Below are positions 25,601 to 34,315 of a stretch of DNA of 64,000 bases, piece by piece. How positions within the stretch are numbered: position 1 is the first letter of the stretch; each line of letters starts with the position of its first letter. The stretch lies in NCBI RefSeq assembly GCF_001050195.2, contig NZ_DF967965.1:2376808-2440807 (forward strand), in the 5' to 3' direction. The notes beneath the pieces were generated by a model, which was given only the letters and a program-made list of their open reading frames with translations, had not been told where the DNA came from and did no database searches. Made by a program: the position numbers and the translations under genes. Source of the stretch: Anaerolinea thermolimosa (GTDB lineage Bacteria; Chloroflexota; Anaerolineae; Anaerolineales; Anaerolineaceae).

Positions 25601-28600
25601 GTTCACCGGAACGTAAAACCCGAAGCAACAACAGGCGCGGTTCCTCGCCAAGAATCCCCGTCGCACTCACCAGGCTGTAGCGAATCATCCGATGGGCTTC
25701 ATCATCTGCATACCCCCTTGAAACCTGAGGGATGACCGTCAATTGTTGTTCGTGAATCATTCCTGCCCAGGCAGCCTGGGCCTGCGGCAAAACTTTTCTT
25801 ACATTTTCAACCAGGGTGGTAAGGATACTCTCCGGTTCCAGGCTTCCCAGGCTTCGGCTGAACTCCAGCAAGAGATTGACTTCATCCAGCCGCCGTTTGG
25901 TCTCGGTGAGCAGACGCAGGTTCTGCAAGGACGTACCCACCTGATCGGCCACCTGCCTGAAAACTCGGTAATCCTCTTCCGAAAACACTCCCAGATTGCG
26001 CCGCCCAACCGCCATTACCGCCGTGGGGTTTTCGGTACCGGTCAATCGAAGGGCGATGACGCTTCGTGCTCCAAGGGCCGAGAGAAGCGGTGTTCCATGC
26101 CAGTCAGGATCGTTTTCCAGGCTTGAAATGAGCAACACACCCCTGGCTTCCTGCCCTTCCTGAAGCAGCCAGTGGAAAGGATTCCGCTGCCCCATCAAGG
26201 CTTCAGGGTTTGTGCCTTCCGGGACTGTGCCCAGTGTATCCACCAACCGAACACCGCCAGACGAAGCCTCGGCGATCAGCGCCGTTTGCATCGCAAAGTG
26301 CATCAGCAAGCCCCGGCAAAGGGTTTGTAAAACAGCCGAAGCTTCTTCTTCAGCCGCGGCTTGAGCCGCGATCTCAAGCAGGGCACGAATACGCTCGATG
26401 CGGTTGCTGAGATCTTGCAAAGCGAGGGTTTGCTCCAGGTCTTTTCGTAACAGGACAGGTAAATTCTGACGGGCAGTCTCAGCTACGTGCATCAGTTGTT
26501 GCCGGGTATTTTCCAAAACAGCAACCCGACTTTCAAGCGATGAAGTTCGCCGGTGATTCTCAATCATCAGCCCGGCCTGCAGGCCAAACACATCCAACGC
26601 CTCAAAAGTAGGACGATCCGGTCTGCGGCCATCGGATGGTGCATCCACACTGATTAATCCAATCGGCTCATTAGACGAGTCATATAACGGCACCAGCAAA
26701 AAGTCATCGGCATTCCAGGCATCCGGTGAATGAGAATCCCCTCCCGGGGTTACTGGTAAAGTATGCACTTCTGGCGGAATTATGGGGGTCTGGTCAGCCG
26801 GAATAAAGTACACACTCCCGTTTCTAAACTCGGGCCGAAGCAGGTTTTTCAACCCACTCCAGGGCTGACGATGACTCCGCAACTCTTCCCACTGCTCCGG
26901 TGAGAGGCCACTTCCTACCACCCTGCGGAGATGCCCATCCTGTGCATCCACCACACTGATCACCACTACCTGGAAAGGCGTGGCCTGCCGGATGGCTTCA
27001 CTGATAGTAATCAGTGATTCCTCCAGCGGCAGGGTTGGTTTGAGCAGACGCGAGACCCGCAACAACTCAGCCAGCGTATCCAGCTCACGCTTGAGCAACA
27101 GGTTGCGCTGGGCCTGTTCCTCCGCCTGGATCAGGTTCCCCATGGCCGCCCCCACCTGCATCGCCAGAGTCTGCATGGTTTCTAAAGCGGATTCATCCAG
27201 GCCATTCTCCGACCTGCTATGAAGGCTTATCAACCCGATCACCCGCTGACGGTGGAAGAATGGCACACTGAGACATGCCAGAACCCCCTCGTGAGGTGGT
27301 TCTTCGGCTTCCTGGTGAATACTTCGTACCAGGATCGAACTGTTCCGGGCTAAAACTTTCCTCTCCACCCAGGTCAGTCCAGGCTGGCAGGTCAACCCAA
27401 AAGCTTCGCGCACAGACGGAAGACCATCTTCGCCCACTCTGTCCTGAAATACCAGAAGGATGCCGCAATCAGCCCGTGTTAGTTGCAGAGCTTCTGTATG
27501 AACGCGCTGGATCAAATCACTCAGGCGGGAAAAACCATTCAACTCCCGGCTCAGTCGGGTGATTGCGGTCAACTGTTCCAACCGCCGCCGCAACGATTCG
27601 TCGGTTTGCGAACGCAGGGCCATTTGCTCTACCGATCCGGCCAGTTGCCCGGCGGCGGTGGCGATCATTTGCACATCAGCGTGGTCAAAGAAATGCGCTT
27701 CGCGGCTGACAAACAGCAACTCACCGATCCCCTCGCTACGCACGATGAGAGGCACCCCGATAACTGACTGAGCCCCCCACACCTTGAAAGCCTCCCGATA
27801 AAATGGGATTACGGCATCCGAGTCAGAGAGGGAGTCAATCTTCAACAGGCGTTGTGAACCGGTAATGGTGAAAGGAAATTCTGGCTGATCGACAAGCAGC
27901 TGCCTGCATTCATCTGGCAGAGAAGCCGCACCAAACAGAGAAGCCTGGTGTAGCTGTAACTGCGAGGATGAGGGATCCAGCAAATAGATCGCCCCTACAT
28001 CGGCACGTAAAAGACGGGTAAACTCCTGAATGGAATATTTGAGAATCTCATCCAGCGTCGCCGCCGACCCTGCCAGGCTGGAAATTCGACGTAAGGCTTC
28101 AGCCCGCTGAGCTCTTTGCCGCGCCTGTTGCACCAGGGTGGCATTTTCAATGATCGAGGCTGCCTGATTGGCAATGATGGTTAACAAATGGAGCTCAGAA
28201 GGAGAAAACGACCCGCCCCCCGGGTGATTGGCGGCCTGCAAATATCCCAGCATTTGGCCGCCCGAATTTAACGGCACCAGCACCGTCTCGCGCAGACTGG
28301 CCGCCTGGGCCACAAAAGAAAGTCCCAGTGCTTCCCATTGAGGGTCGCTGGAGGCATCCTCAGAAATAAGCACATCCTGGTCAAGAAGCATTTGCTCTGC
28401 CGCCGAGTTTACCGGTACGGGAGCCCGATAAAGTTCCACAATCTGGTCGGGCAACCCATGAAACGGAATCTGAGCCTCCAGCATCCGTTGATTTTCGTTG
28501 TAAAGGATAAAGCCAAGGATCTCAACCCGGAGAAGAGGAGCAATGGATTCTACCAGTCGAGAAAACAGATTCCTGGGATCACGTACCGAACCAAACGCCT

Positions 28601-29597
28601 GAGCCAGCTGAGAAAGCCCGCTCAGCTCAGCACTGCGCTCTTTTTCCTCCCGGTAGATCAGCGCATTGTGAATGGCAACTGCCGCCTGCCCGGAAAGCAA
28701 GCGAAGCAGAGTAAGATCGGCTTCATGGAAAGCCTCAGGAGTGCGCGAGCCCAGCTCCAGCGTACCTACAAATTCCCGCCCTACCATGAGAGGCACACCC
28801 AGGTACGACCGCACTCCCGGCATCCTTTCGGATTCTGGGTGAAGGTCTGAGCGCTGAATTACGTCTTGAATCCACAGGGGAGAGCGTTCACGGTACAAAT
28901 AGCCACTGGTTCCCTCAACATGGCGGTAGGGCGGCGAAACCTTAAGTAACCCCCGCTGAGAAGTCGACTGCCAGCCATAACGGTAAGGGGTCAATTGCTG
29001 GGTATCCGCATTCCAGATCGTGATCTCAAGAAAATCGGCGGGGATCAGCTTTTCCACATTCTCCATGACCGCCTGAATCGTCTCTTCCACATCCAGACTG
29101 GCGGCCATAGCCGCGCTCAGTTCCGTAAAGATACGCAGAGTCTGAGCACTGGCGCCTGTTTCCTGCCCGGTAAGCTCTGCCGCCAGCTCTGGAAAACGAA
29201 GGGCCACCACGATCAGCGTTTCCTGCGAAAAAACCAGGCGATACGAGGTAGCTTCAACAAAACGATCATCGAGGGTAAAATGCGCCTGGCCTTCGGCAGC
29301 ACACAGGTTGAGAAATGCATCCGGTGGACGAATTCGCCGCACCAGCCGTTCCAGATCGGGCAATTCTTCCGCTTCCAGACCAAAAACCTGGCGCGCCCGT
29401 TCGTTCATCGCCGAGACCCGCCCTCCGGATCGAACTACCAGGACGGCATCTTCCAGGTTCCCCTGCAGGCTCTGGGCAACGAGAAGGTCATTCTCTCTTG
29501 GGCGCAAGGCAGGGGTGGCACGTGTCACCAGAAAGGCTGTTGCAAAAAAGAACAGCCCGACGAGCACCAACCCCAGGCCCAGATGAAGAGTGTCCAC
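22641..29597 (-). CDS. Giant hybrid-sensor histidine kinase with about ten GAF domains
   Basis: A protein of 2318 residues. It has one N-terminal membrane helix (about 6-26) and a PAS-like domain (about 45-130). About ten GAF domains follow in series (about 150 to 1960), each ending in a recognisable strand such as SYLGVPLMVGREFVGTLEL or SWLGMPLIVKGEVIGLLAL; some are joined by coiled coils (for example FLERRVEERTSELRREHQNS). Next come a PAS domain (about 1980-2080), HisKA with His2095 (VANVSHELRTP) and HATPase_c with N, DTGIGI and TGLGLAV boxes. There is no receiver domain. It is flanked by two response regulators in one operon. The GAFs carry no obvious bilin Cys, so the ligands are unknown. 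Confidence 0.93.
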   Translation of the reverse strand: MDTLHLGLGLVLVGLFFFATAFLVTRATPALRPRENDLLVAQSLQGNLEDAVLVVRSGGRVSAMNERARQVFGLEAEELPDLERLVRRIRPPDAFLNLCAAEGQAHFTLDDRFVEATSYRLVFSQETLIVVALRFPELAAELTGQETGASAQTLRIFTELSAAMAASLDVEETIQAVMENVEKLIPADFLEITIWNADTQQLTPYRYGWQSTSQRGLLKVSPPYRHVEGTSGYLYRERSPLWIQDVIQRSDLHPESERMPGVRSYLGVPLMVGREFVGTLELGSRTPEAFHEADLTLLRLLSGQAAVAIHNALIYREEKERSAELSGLSQLAQAFGSVRDPRNLFSRLVESIAPLLRVEILGFILYNENQRMLEAQIPFHGLPDQIVELYRAPVPVNSAAEQMLLDQDVLISEDASSDPQWEALGLSFVAQAASLRETVLVPLNSGGQMLGYLQAANHPGGGSFSPSELHLLTIIANQAASIIENATLVQQARQRAQRAEALRRISSLAGSAATLDEILKYSIQEFTRLLRADVGAIYLLDPSSSQLQLHQASLFGAASLPDECRQLLVDQPEFPFTITGSQRLLKIDSLSDSDAVIPFYREAFKVWGAQSVIGVPLIVRSEGIGELLFVSREAHFFDHADVQMIATAAGQLAGSVEQMALRSQTDESLRRRLEQLTAITRLSRELNGFSRLSDLIQRVHTEALQLTRADCGILLVFQDRVGEDGLPSVREAFGLTCQPGLTWVERKVLARNSSILVRSIHQEAEEPPHEGVLACLSVPFFHRQRVIGLISLHSRSENGLDESALETMQTLAMQVGAAMGNLIQAEEQAQRNLLLKRELDTLAELLRVSRLLKPTLPLEESLITISEAIRQATPFQVVVISVVDAQDGHLRRVVGSGLSPEQWEELRSHRQPWSGLKNLLRPEFRNGSVYFIPADQTPIIPPEVHTLPVTPGGDSHSPDAWNADDFLLVPLYDSSNEPIGLISVDAPSDGRRPDRPTFEALDVFGLQAGLMIENHRRTSSLESRVAVLENTRQQLMHVAETARQNLPVLLRKDLEQTLALQDLSNRIERIRALLEIAAQAAAEEEASAVLQTLCRGLLMHFAMQTALIAEASSGGVRLVDTLGTVPEGTNPEALMGQRNPFHWLLQEGQEARGVLLISSLENDPDWHGTPLLSALGARSVIALRLTGTENPTAVMAVGRRNLGVFSEEDYRVFRQVADQVGTSLQNLRLLTETKRRLDEVNLLLEFSRSLGSLEPESILTTLVENVRKVLPQAQAAWAGMIHEQQLTVIPQVSRGYADDEAHRMIRYSLVSATGILGEEPRLLLLRVLRSGEPLRVAEVDFATQYQLSSEDLMRYRQATRGKLPVSCMVLPLRPADRISGVLVLENFETSGAFSPEDEALAYSFAQQAALALDNARLFQAAESRADQLLNLTRASAKLTASLRQEELIGSLLDYLATVIPYETATLWMRRGNVLSILAAQGFEDNESRIGLTAAVEDSALFREMIQTGEPVTVRDVRADPRFPSLVEPENLSWLGMPLIVKGEVIGLLALEKREAGFYSPEHIHAAATFAGQVAAALENARLFEESLRRAGELDQRSRRLALLNRLSEELGASLEMGTILQVTAEHMLGALNASIVAGVMIGPGDKYILEIETPPQRAHLPMALLDVPLFDRLKDSKGIFSTVQVSGEPDLAPMFEAYFAPRGILSVLIVPLLAGGTLYGWLMVQKNVSYRFTVSEIELARTVCNQAAIAIQNARLFEETRTLSEFLERRVEERTSELRREHQNSQTLLRIISELSTSLDMGLVMSRALMVINESIGSQESLAMLLESTQKPYRAGEALTSAGGAAENGLALERRIMREAARSRQSLLIEDIAKESHWLEEGSSLPAYRSVLAAPLIMGEDALGALLLFHREAGFFQASQLGLVEATARQIAITINNAELFNLIRDQSENLGNMLREQQIEASRSRAILEAVADGVIVTDASGQVTLFNASAERILDLPVNEVIGKRLDAFTGVWGRSSLSWVRTIQQWLKDPQSYKGDDFADEFDLDTGSVIAVHLAPVFWRSQFLGTVSILRDITHEVQVDRMKSEFVANVSHELRTPMTSIKGYVEIMLMGAAGELTAQQRHFLEIVRSNTERLGTLVNDLLDLSRIESGRVKLNYQWLDLREIAHEVILDVQRRSREENKPMTFALQAADDLPQVMGDLERIRQVIGNLVSNGYNYTPANGTVTVVLSHQNGEIQVDVKDTGIGIAPDEQPRMFERFYRGEHPLVLATAGTGLGLAVAKTLVEMHRGRIWFTSPGIPGEGSTFSFTLPLDQNLE

Positions 29598-29612
29598 AGC
29601 AGTTCCCCTGCC

Positions 29613-30512
29613 CTACTTACTCAGTGAATCCTGCCGGCGTTCCTCTGCTGCAAGTTCAGTAATTTCCCGAATATCCGCAAAATAATGCGTGGCTGGAGAG
29701 ACAACCCCCACCGCAAGGGTCATCAATGGGGTAGGCTCGATGTGGCCATCCGAGTCCGGAGCAAGGATATACCCCTGCTGACGATCCATAAAATTGTAAT
29801 GGGTGACCACTTCATCACGAAAACGCTCTTTGAGGCGGCGTTTAATCGCATCGGCGCGGTCTTCAGCCGTCAGGATCACAAAATTATCTCCACCAGCATG
29901 GCCAAGAAAGTCATTGGGGGTACCCAGTTCATCAATCACCTCGCCCAACAGCATGGCCGCGAAACGCAAGACATCTCCCGCTGCAATAAACCCGTAGACA
30001 TTTTTAAACGGCTCAAAATGATTGATCCTCACATCCAGAAATGCCCAGCCAGCAGGTTTGCGAATGGCCTGTCGGAGCTGATCTTCGATCATCCGCCCGG
30101 CAGGCAACCCCGTTTGCGGGTCGGTCAGACTTTCACGCTCCGAGCGGGCAATGGCATTCTGCACCCGCAGTTTCAATTCGTCGATGTCAAAGGGTTTGGT
30201 AATATAATCATCGGCGCCCAGTTCTAATCCCTGTAAACGGTCACTCCGCTCGTCTTTCTGCGTCAGGAAAATAACCGGAATATGGCTGGTTCGAGTGGTC
30301 GTCCGCAGAATGCGGCACACCTCATATCCGTTAATGTCAGGAAGCATAATATCCAGTACGATGAGATGAGGCATGCTCTGCCGGGTTTTTTCCAGTGCGT
30401 CCTGGCCGCGCAGGGCTGTTTCCACATCATACCCCTGGCTGGCGAAGTAGATCTTCAACATATTGGAGATATCAATATCGTCTTCGACGATCAAAAGACG
30501 AGCTTTTCCCAT
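29613..30512 (-). CDS. Response regulator with degenerate GGDEF domain
   Basis: A protein of 299 residues. It has an N-terminal receiver (Glu10-Asp11-Asp12, Asp54, Lys106) joined by a short helix with SLTDPQTGLPAGR (the start of a GGDEF domain) to a C-terminal diguanylate-cyclase fold. The active-site loop reads GGDNF (residues 207-211) instead of GG[DE]EF, and the region before it is divergent, so catalysis is doubtful. It more likely binds GTP or a partner. First gene of the operon with the giant kinase, starting 15 bases before it; the kinase could phosphorylate both regulators. Confidence 0.88.
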   Translation of the reverse strand: MGKARLLIVEDDIDISNMLKIYFASQGYDVETALRGQDALEKTRQSMPHLIVLDIMLPDINGYEVCRILRTTTRTSHIPVIFLTQKDERSDRLQGLELGADDYITKPFDIDELKLRVQNAIARSERESLTDPQTGLPAGRMIEDQLRQAIRKPAGWAFLDVRINHFEPFKNVYGFIAAGDVLRFAAMLLGEVIDELGTPNDFLGHAGGDNFVILTAEDRADAIKRRLKERFRDEVVTHYNFMDRQQGYILAPDSDGHIEPTPLMTLAVGVVSPATHYFADIREITELAAEERRQDSLSK

Positions 30513-30669
30513 GTCAGCCTCCCGAAATGGTTTTCCTGAAGCAAAATTCTATCAAAACGAGACGCCAGACTCCATTGTATAACATTTTGCATCACTGCAC
30601 CTCAACAGAACCCCGTCACACAAGAATCTGTTAGTCAACTGTAAGATGAGCAATCCTTCTGAAAAGGTC

Positions 30670-30733
30670 TTGACATGCTCGCTTGCTTACGCTATACTGT
30701 AACTTGTAATTACATTATGACACAGTAATGTAA
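30670..30733 (+). promoter_or_regulatory. Strong promoter and palindromic operator of the sugar operon
   Basis: TTGACA (30670-30675) and TATACT (30693-30698) are 17 bases apart, near consensus. Starting 12 bases after the -10 is a perfect interrupted palindrome, TTACATTA (30710-30717), eight bases, TAATGTAA (30726-30733). It covers the likely +4 to +28 region, where a bound repressor would block initiation or clearance. No regulator gene is adjacent, so the binding protein is unknown. Confidence 0.82.
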
Positions 30734-30988
30734 TACCTTCGCCTTGGGTCATCCGGATCCTCTTTGAGGCATGTGCACCTGGGTGCATCTCTTCATCGAT
30801 TTCCTTCGCCTTCCCGCTTCTTCTGAGGATACCTTTCGTCGCGATATGAGTAATCCACCCGGCCTGATCCAAACGCCATCAAGAACTTCTGTAAAACCAC
30901 TTCAGCCTCAGGGAAGCCCACGCTTGAAGTTGGAGTGTTTTATACCGTTCGGGTTCTCTATTTTTTCAGTGTTCACAGGAGGAAAGAA
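30734..30988 (+). other. Long untranslated leader of the sugar operon
   Basis: About 255 bases between the operator and the binding-protein ATG. I see one short self-complementary segment (TGCACCTGGGTGCA, about 30773-30786) and the ribosome binding site AGGAGG at its end. No known riboswitch consensus and no convincing small ORF were found. On the other strand this region and the 140 bases before it must hold the promoter of the response-regulator operon. Confidence 0.4.
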
Positions 30989-32332
30989 ATGAGTAAGGAT
31001 CTTCAAAAAGTGTCGCGTCGTAACTTCCTCAAGGTTGCGGCGGGGTACACAGCCGGTGCCGCCAGTTTATCTGTCCTGGCCGCCTGCGCCCCCAAGAGCA
31101 CCCCGGCACCTGCCGCAGGAGGCGAAGAAAAGCCCGCCACAGCCCCGGCTGCTTCTGGCGAGAAAAAGAAAATCGTCATCTGGACCTGGTATACCGAAAC
31201 CGAGAAACAGCTTAACGCGGCGGTAGAAGAATACAACCAATCCCAGGATAAGGTCGTCGCCGAGAACCGGGTATATGGCTCTTCCGAATACCTGCAGGTG
31301 CTCGAAGCGGCCATCGCCGGTGGAAAAGCCCCCGATATTTTCGGCCCCCACGTACACGCCATCGAATATGGCCTGGCCGGGCAAACCATCGATCTGATCC
31401 CTGCCTTCGGAGAAGAATTCCTTTCCAAATTCTTCCCCTCCACCCGCCGACAGTTCACGGCAGAAGGCAAGCAATTTGCCATTGGGTGGATGGCCCAAAC
31501 TTTCGGGTTCTTCTACAACCCGGCGCTCTTCGAACAGGCAGGCGTCAAAGACCTGCCCGAAACCTGGGACGACATCATCGCCATTGCTCCCAAGTTCATC
31601 GAAGCCGGCATCATTCCCTGGGCGTTCAACAACGCCGATAAATGGCTTGGCGCCGACTTCTTCCTGCCCCTGATCACCCAGGCAACCGACAACCCCGACC
31701 TGGTCTATGACCTGGACGAGCACACCAAGCCCGGTGTAAGTTGGGACAGCGAGCCCGTCATCGAATCCCTGCGGCTGGTAGAGAAGCTCGTGAAGGGCAA
31801 AGTCTTCCAGGATGGTGTCAATGGCACCGATTGGAGCCAGTCTACCGCGCTCTTCTACTCCGGGAAGGCCGCCATGTTCTTCGCCGGTTCCTGGGTGCCC
31901 GCCGGTATTATCGCTGATGCTTCGCCAGAATTCGCCGAATCCTATCGTGTCTTCAAGACACCCGCATGGGCAAAAGGAAAACGCCACTGGTGCGGTAACC
32001 AGGCTGGTGCTGCGCTGTCCGTCTACGCCAAGGGGAACATCACCGAATCCATCGAATTCTTGAAATTCCTCTATGATGACAACCGCTATTCCAAGATCAT
32101 GAATGAGTCCTTCAGTATGCCGTCCACCATCGAGGCGGCCAAGCTGGTAGAGCACCCCATCATGAAGGAAATGACCTCCTGGCTGCCCGATGGCGCTCCG
32201 CACATCCTCTTCGGCAAAGGCTCCTGGGATGCCGTCAGCAACAATGTTCAGTCTGTCACCGGTCTGCTGGCCACCCCCGAAGCCGCTGCCAAGCAAATGG
32301 AAGCTGATGTCGTTGCAGCCCGCAGTCGGTAA
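30989..32332 (+). CDS. Sugar ABC transporter substrate-binding lipoprotein
   Basis: A protein of 447 residues. The signal peptide carries a twin-arginine-like SRRNFLK motif followed by a hydrophobic stretch and a lipobox ending SVLAAC, so the mature protein is probably a lipid-anchored Tat substrate. After a Pro/Ala linker comes a family-1 solute-binding fold (IVIWTWYTETEKQLNAAV). AGGAGGAAAGAA precedes the ATG at 30989; the earlier in-frame ATG at 30935 is rejected. The downstream dehydrogenases and glucosidase suggest a glucoside, disaccharide or inositol-like sugar. Confidence 0.92.
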   Translation: MSKDLQKVSRRNFLKVAAGYTAGAASLSVLAACAPKSTPAPAAGGEEKPATAPAASGEKKKIVIWTWYTETEKQLNAAVEEYNQSQDKVVAENRVYGSSEYLQVLEAAIAGGKAPDIFGPHVHAIEYGLAGQTIDLIPAFGEEFLSKFFPSTRRQFTAEGKQFAIGWMAQTFGFFYNPALFEQAGVKDLPETWDDIIAIAPKFIEAGIIPWAFNNADKWLGADFFLPLITQATDNPDLVYDLDEHTKPGVSWDSEPVIESLRLVEKLVKGKVFQDGVNGTDWSQSTALFYSGKAAMFFAGSWVPAGIIADASPEFAESYRVFKTPAWAKGKRHWCGNQAGAALSVYAKGNITESIEFLKFLYDDNRYSKIMNESFSMPSTIEAAKLVEHPIMKEMTSWLPDGAPHILFGKGSWDAVSNNVQSVTGLLATPEAAAKQMEADVVAARSR

Positions 32333-32353
32333 GGTGGTTTTTTAATCCAATCG

Positions 32354-32394
32354 GGAAAGGAAGGTGCCATACTATACAGGTACCTTCCTTTTCC
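32354..32394 (+). terminator. Intercistronic hairpin between binding protein and permeases
   Basis: GGAAAGGAAGGTGCC (32354-32368) pairs with GGTACCTTCCTTTTCC (32379-32394) with one G-U pair and one bulge. It is only weakly followed by T. Hairpins here in sugar ABC operons typically protect the binding-protein mRNA or partly terminate, giving more binding protein than permease. Confidence 0.7.
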
Positions 32395-32431
32395 TTGATC
32401 TGGCTCGTTTTCTTACTCAAGAGAGGTGACC

Positions 32432-33376
32432 GTGCAATCTTCCTCACCATTCTCCAGCCGCTGGCAATCTCTTTTTCACATGACCGAAACAAAGCGTCGG
32501 GCTTTGTACGGCTATCTCTTCATTTTGCCGACCGTGGTTTTCTTCCTGGTGTTCATTGCGTTCCCATTCTTCCGCGCCATTGGCATCAGCATGACCGAAT
32601 GGGCCGGATACGATCAACCTCGTTTCATCGGGCTGAAGAACTTCATCAACATGATGAATGATCGTATCTTCTGGATTGCCCTTAAGAACACCTTTTTCTT
32701 TATGGTCGCCACCACCATCCTGCAAACCATCATCCCTCTGCTGGTCGCCGTCTTACTCAACGCTGGCTGGCGTGGTGATGTTGCTTATCGCACCATCCTT
32801 TTCCTGCCAAATATCATCTCCCTGGTCGTGACCGGCCTGCTCTGGAGGATGATTTATGATGGCAACTTTGGCATTCTCAACAGTGCCTTAACCACCCTCG
32901 GGCTTGCCGCCCTCAAACGTCAATGGTTGGCCGATCCCTCTACCGTCATGCCGGCCATCATTGTAGTATCGCTCTGGGCATCCCTCGGCTTCTACATGGT
33001 GATCTTTTTCGCCGGTTTACAGAGCATCCCCCCCGAACTCTACGAAGTAGCCAGCATCGACGGGGCAAACTCCTGGCAGAAACTGGTCCACATCACCATT
33101 CCCATGCTCTGGCCGGTAACCACCGTCGTCATGGTGATTAACATCATCGGGGGTATTAAAGTCTTTGATGTGGTCTATGTGATGACCACAGGCGGACCCA
33201 ACCACGCCTCTGAAGTGCTTGGCACCTACCTTTATGTAACCGCTTTCGGCGCTACAGGCGGGGGGTCTCCATCCATGGGATATGCCTCTGCCGTGGGTGT
33301 CGTTATCCTCATCCTGAGCATGATTGGTACCGCCATTCAACTTCGCCTGACGGGAAGGAGAACCGATGTCTACTAG
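32432..33376 (+). CDS. Sugar ABC transporter permease (MalF-type)
   Basis: A protein of 314 residues with six membrane segments. The ABC-permease EAA loop is visible as YEVASIDGANSWQKLVHITIPMLWP, with the conserved Gly. Two GTG codons can start it (32426, 32432); GAGAGG five bases before the second favours 32432. It pairs with the next permease. No ATP-binding subunit is in the operon, so a shared MsmX-type ATPase elsewhere must energise it. Confidence 0.92.
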   Translation: MQSSSPFSSRWQSLFHMTETKRRALYGYLFILPTVVFFLVFIAFPFFRAIGISMTEWAGYDQPRFIGLKNFINMMNDRIFWIALKNTFFFMVATTILQTIIPLLVAVLLNAGWRGDVAYRTILFLPNIISLVVTGLLWRMIYDGNFGILNSALTTLGLAALKRQWLADPSTVMPAIIVVSLWASLGFYMVIFFAGLQSIPPELYEVASIDGANSWQKLVHITIPMLWPVTTVVMVINIIGGIKVFDVVYVMTTGGPNHASEVLGTYLYVTAFGATGGGSPSMGYASAVGVVILILSMIGTAIQLRLTGRRTDVY

Positions 33377-34268
33377 TTCAACCACCCCGACTCACTCCCT
33401 GCCTGTGGTTTCAGGAGGGGACATGAAAAACCCCGCCTCTTACAAAACCATCCATCTCCTTTCGCGCATCGCTGGCTATTTCATTCTGATTGGCCTGACC
33501 CTGGCCTCGATCTTCCCACTGGTCTGGATGATTTTAATGTCTCTGAAAGATCGTTCCGAGACTTACAGCGGAAGCTTCTTCCCCTCCAAAGTGACATTCA
33601 GCGCCTATGAATACGTCTTCGAAAACCTGAATATCACCCTTTACTTCTGGAACAGCATTAAAATCACCCTGGTCACTGTTCTGGCAGTGGTTTTTCTGGC
33701 CACACTCGCAGGATATGCTTTTGCTCGTATCGAATTTCCCGGGAAACAGATCATTTTCTTGATCCTGCTTTCCACGCTGATGCTTCCCGGCGCGGTCTTG
33801 ATCATCCCGCTCTTTTTACAGCTCACCGATCTCAATTTAATCGATACCCATTACGGGTTGATCCTGGCGTATGTCGGCGGCGGGCTGCCATTCTCGATGT
33901 TCCTGATGCGTTCCTTCTTTCAAACTTTACCCTCCGAACTGGTAGACGCCGGGCGCATTGACGGAGCAAGCGAGTTTGGCATTTTCTGGAAGATCATGCT
34001 CCCCCTGGCGCGCCCCGGCATCGCCACAATCACCATCTTCCAGTTCATGAGCACCTGGAACGAATTTATTTTTGCCGCCACCTTCATCCATGACCCTCTC
34101 ATGCGCCCGCTCCAGCCTTCCCTCTTTGCTATGGTCGGGCGGTATTCTACCAACTGGCCTGCATTGACCGCCGCACTCACCCTTTCCATTCTCCCCATCG
34201 TGATCGTCTACATCCTCATGCAACGTCAGTTCGTAGCCGGGCTAACCACAGGTGCCCTTAAAGGCTGA
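33366..34268 (+). CDS. Sugar ABC transporter permease (MalG-type)
   Basis: A protein of 300 residues with six membrane segments. The EAA loop reads ELVDAGRIDGASEFGIFWKI followed by MLPLARPGIA, and the C-terminal QRQFVAGLTTGALKG is the typical MalG-like end. The ATG lies 11 bases inside the previous gene, with GAAGGAG before it, so translation is coupled. It forms the heterodimeric membrane channel with its neighbour. Confidence 0.93.
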   Translation: MSTSSTTPTHSLPVVSGGDMKNPASYKTIHLLSRIAGYFILIGLTLASIFPLVWMILMSLKDRSETYSGSFFPSKVTFSAYEYVFENLNITLYFWNSIKITLVTVLAVVFLATLAGYAFARIEFPGKQIIFLILLSTLMLPGAVLIIPLFLQLTDLNLIDTHYGLILAYVGGGLPFSMFLMRSFFQTLPSELVDAGRIDGASEFGIFWKIMLPLARPGIATITIFQFMSTWNEFIFAATFIHDPLMRPLQPSLFAMVGRYSTNWPALTAALTLSILPIVIVYILMQRQFVAGLTTGALKG

Positions 34269-34315
34269 TCCATATCTGGAGAATTTTGATATTCTTGTCC
34301 AACCGGAGGTTTGCA

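Noticed and set aside
30771-30992. 73-codon frame in the sugar-operon leader
   Set aside because: No ribosome site or family, and it overlaps the ribosome site and start of the binding-protein gene.
31067-32296. 409-residue open frame antisense to the sugar-binding protein
   Set aside because: It mirrors the codon bias of the real gene, has no domain, and lies wholly inside a clear ABC binding-protein gene.
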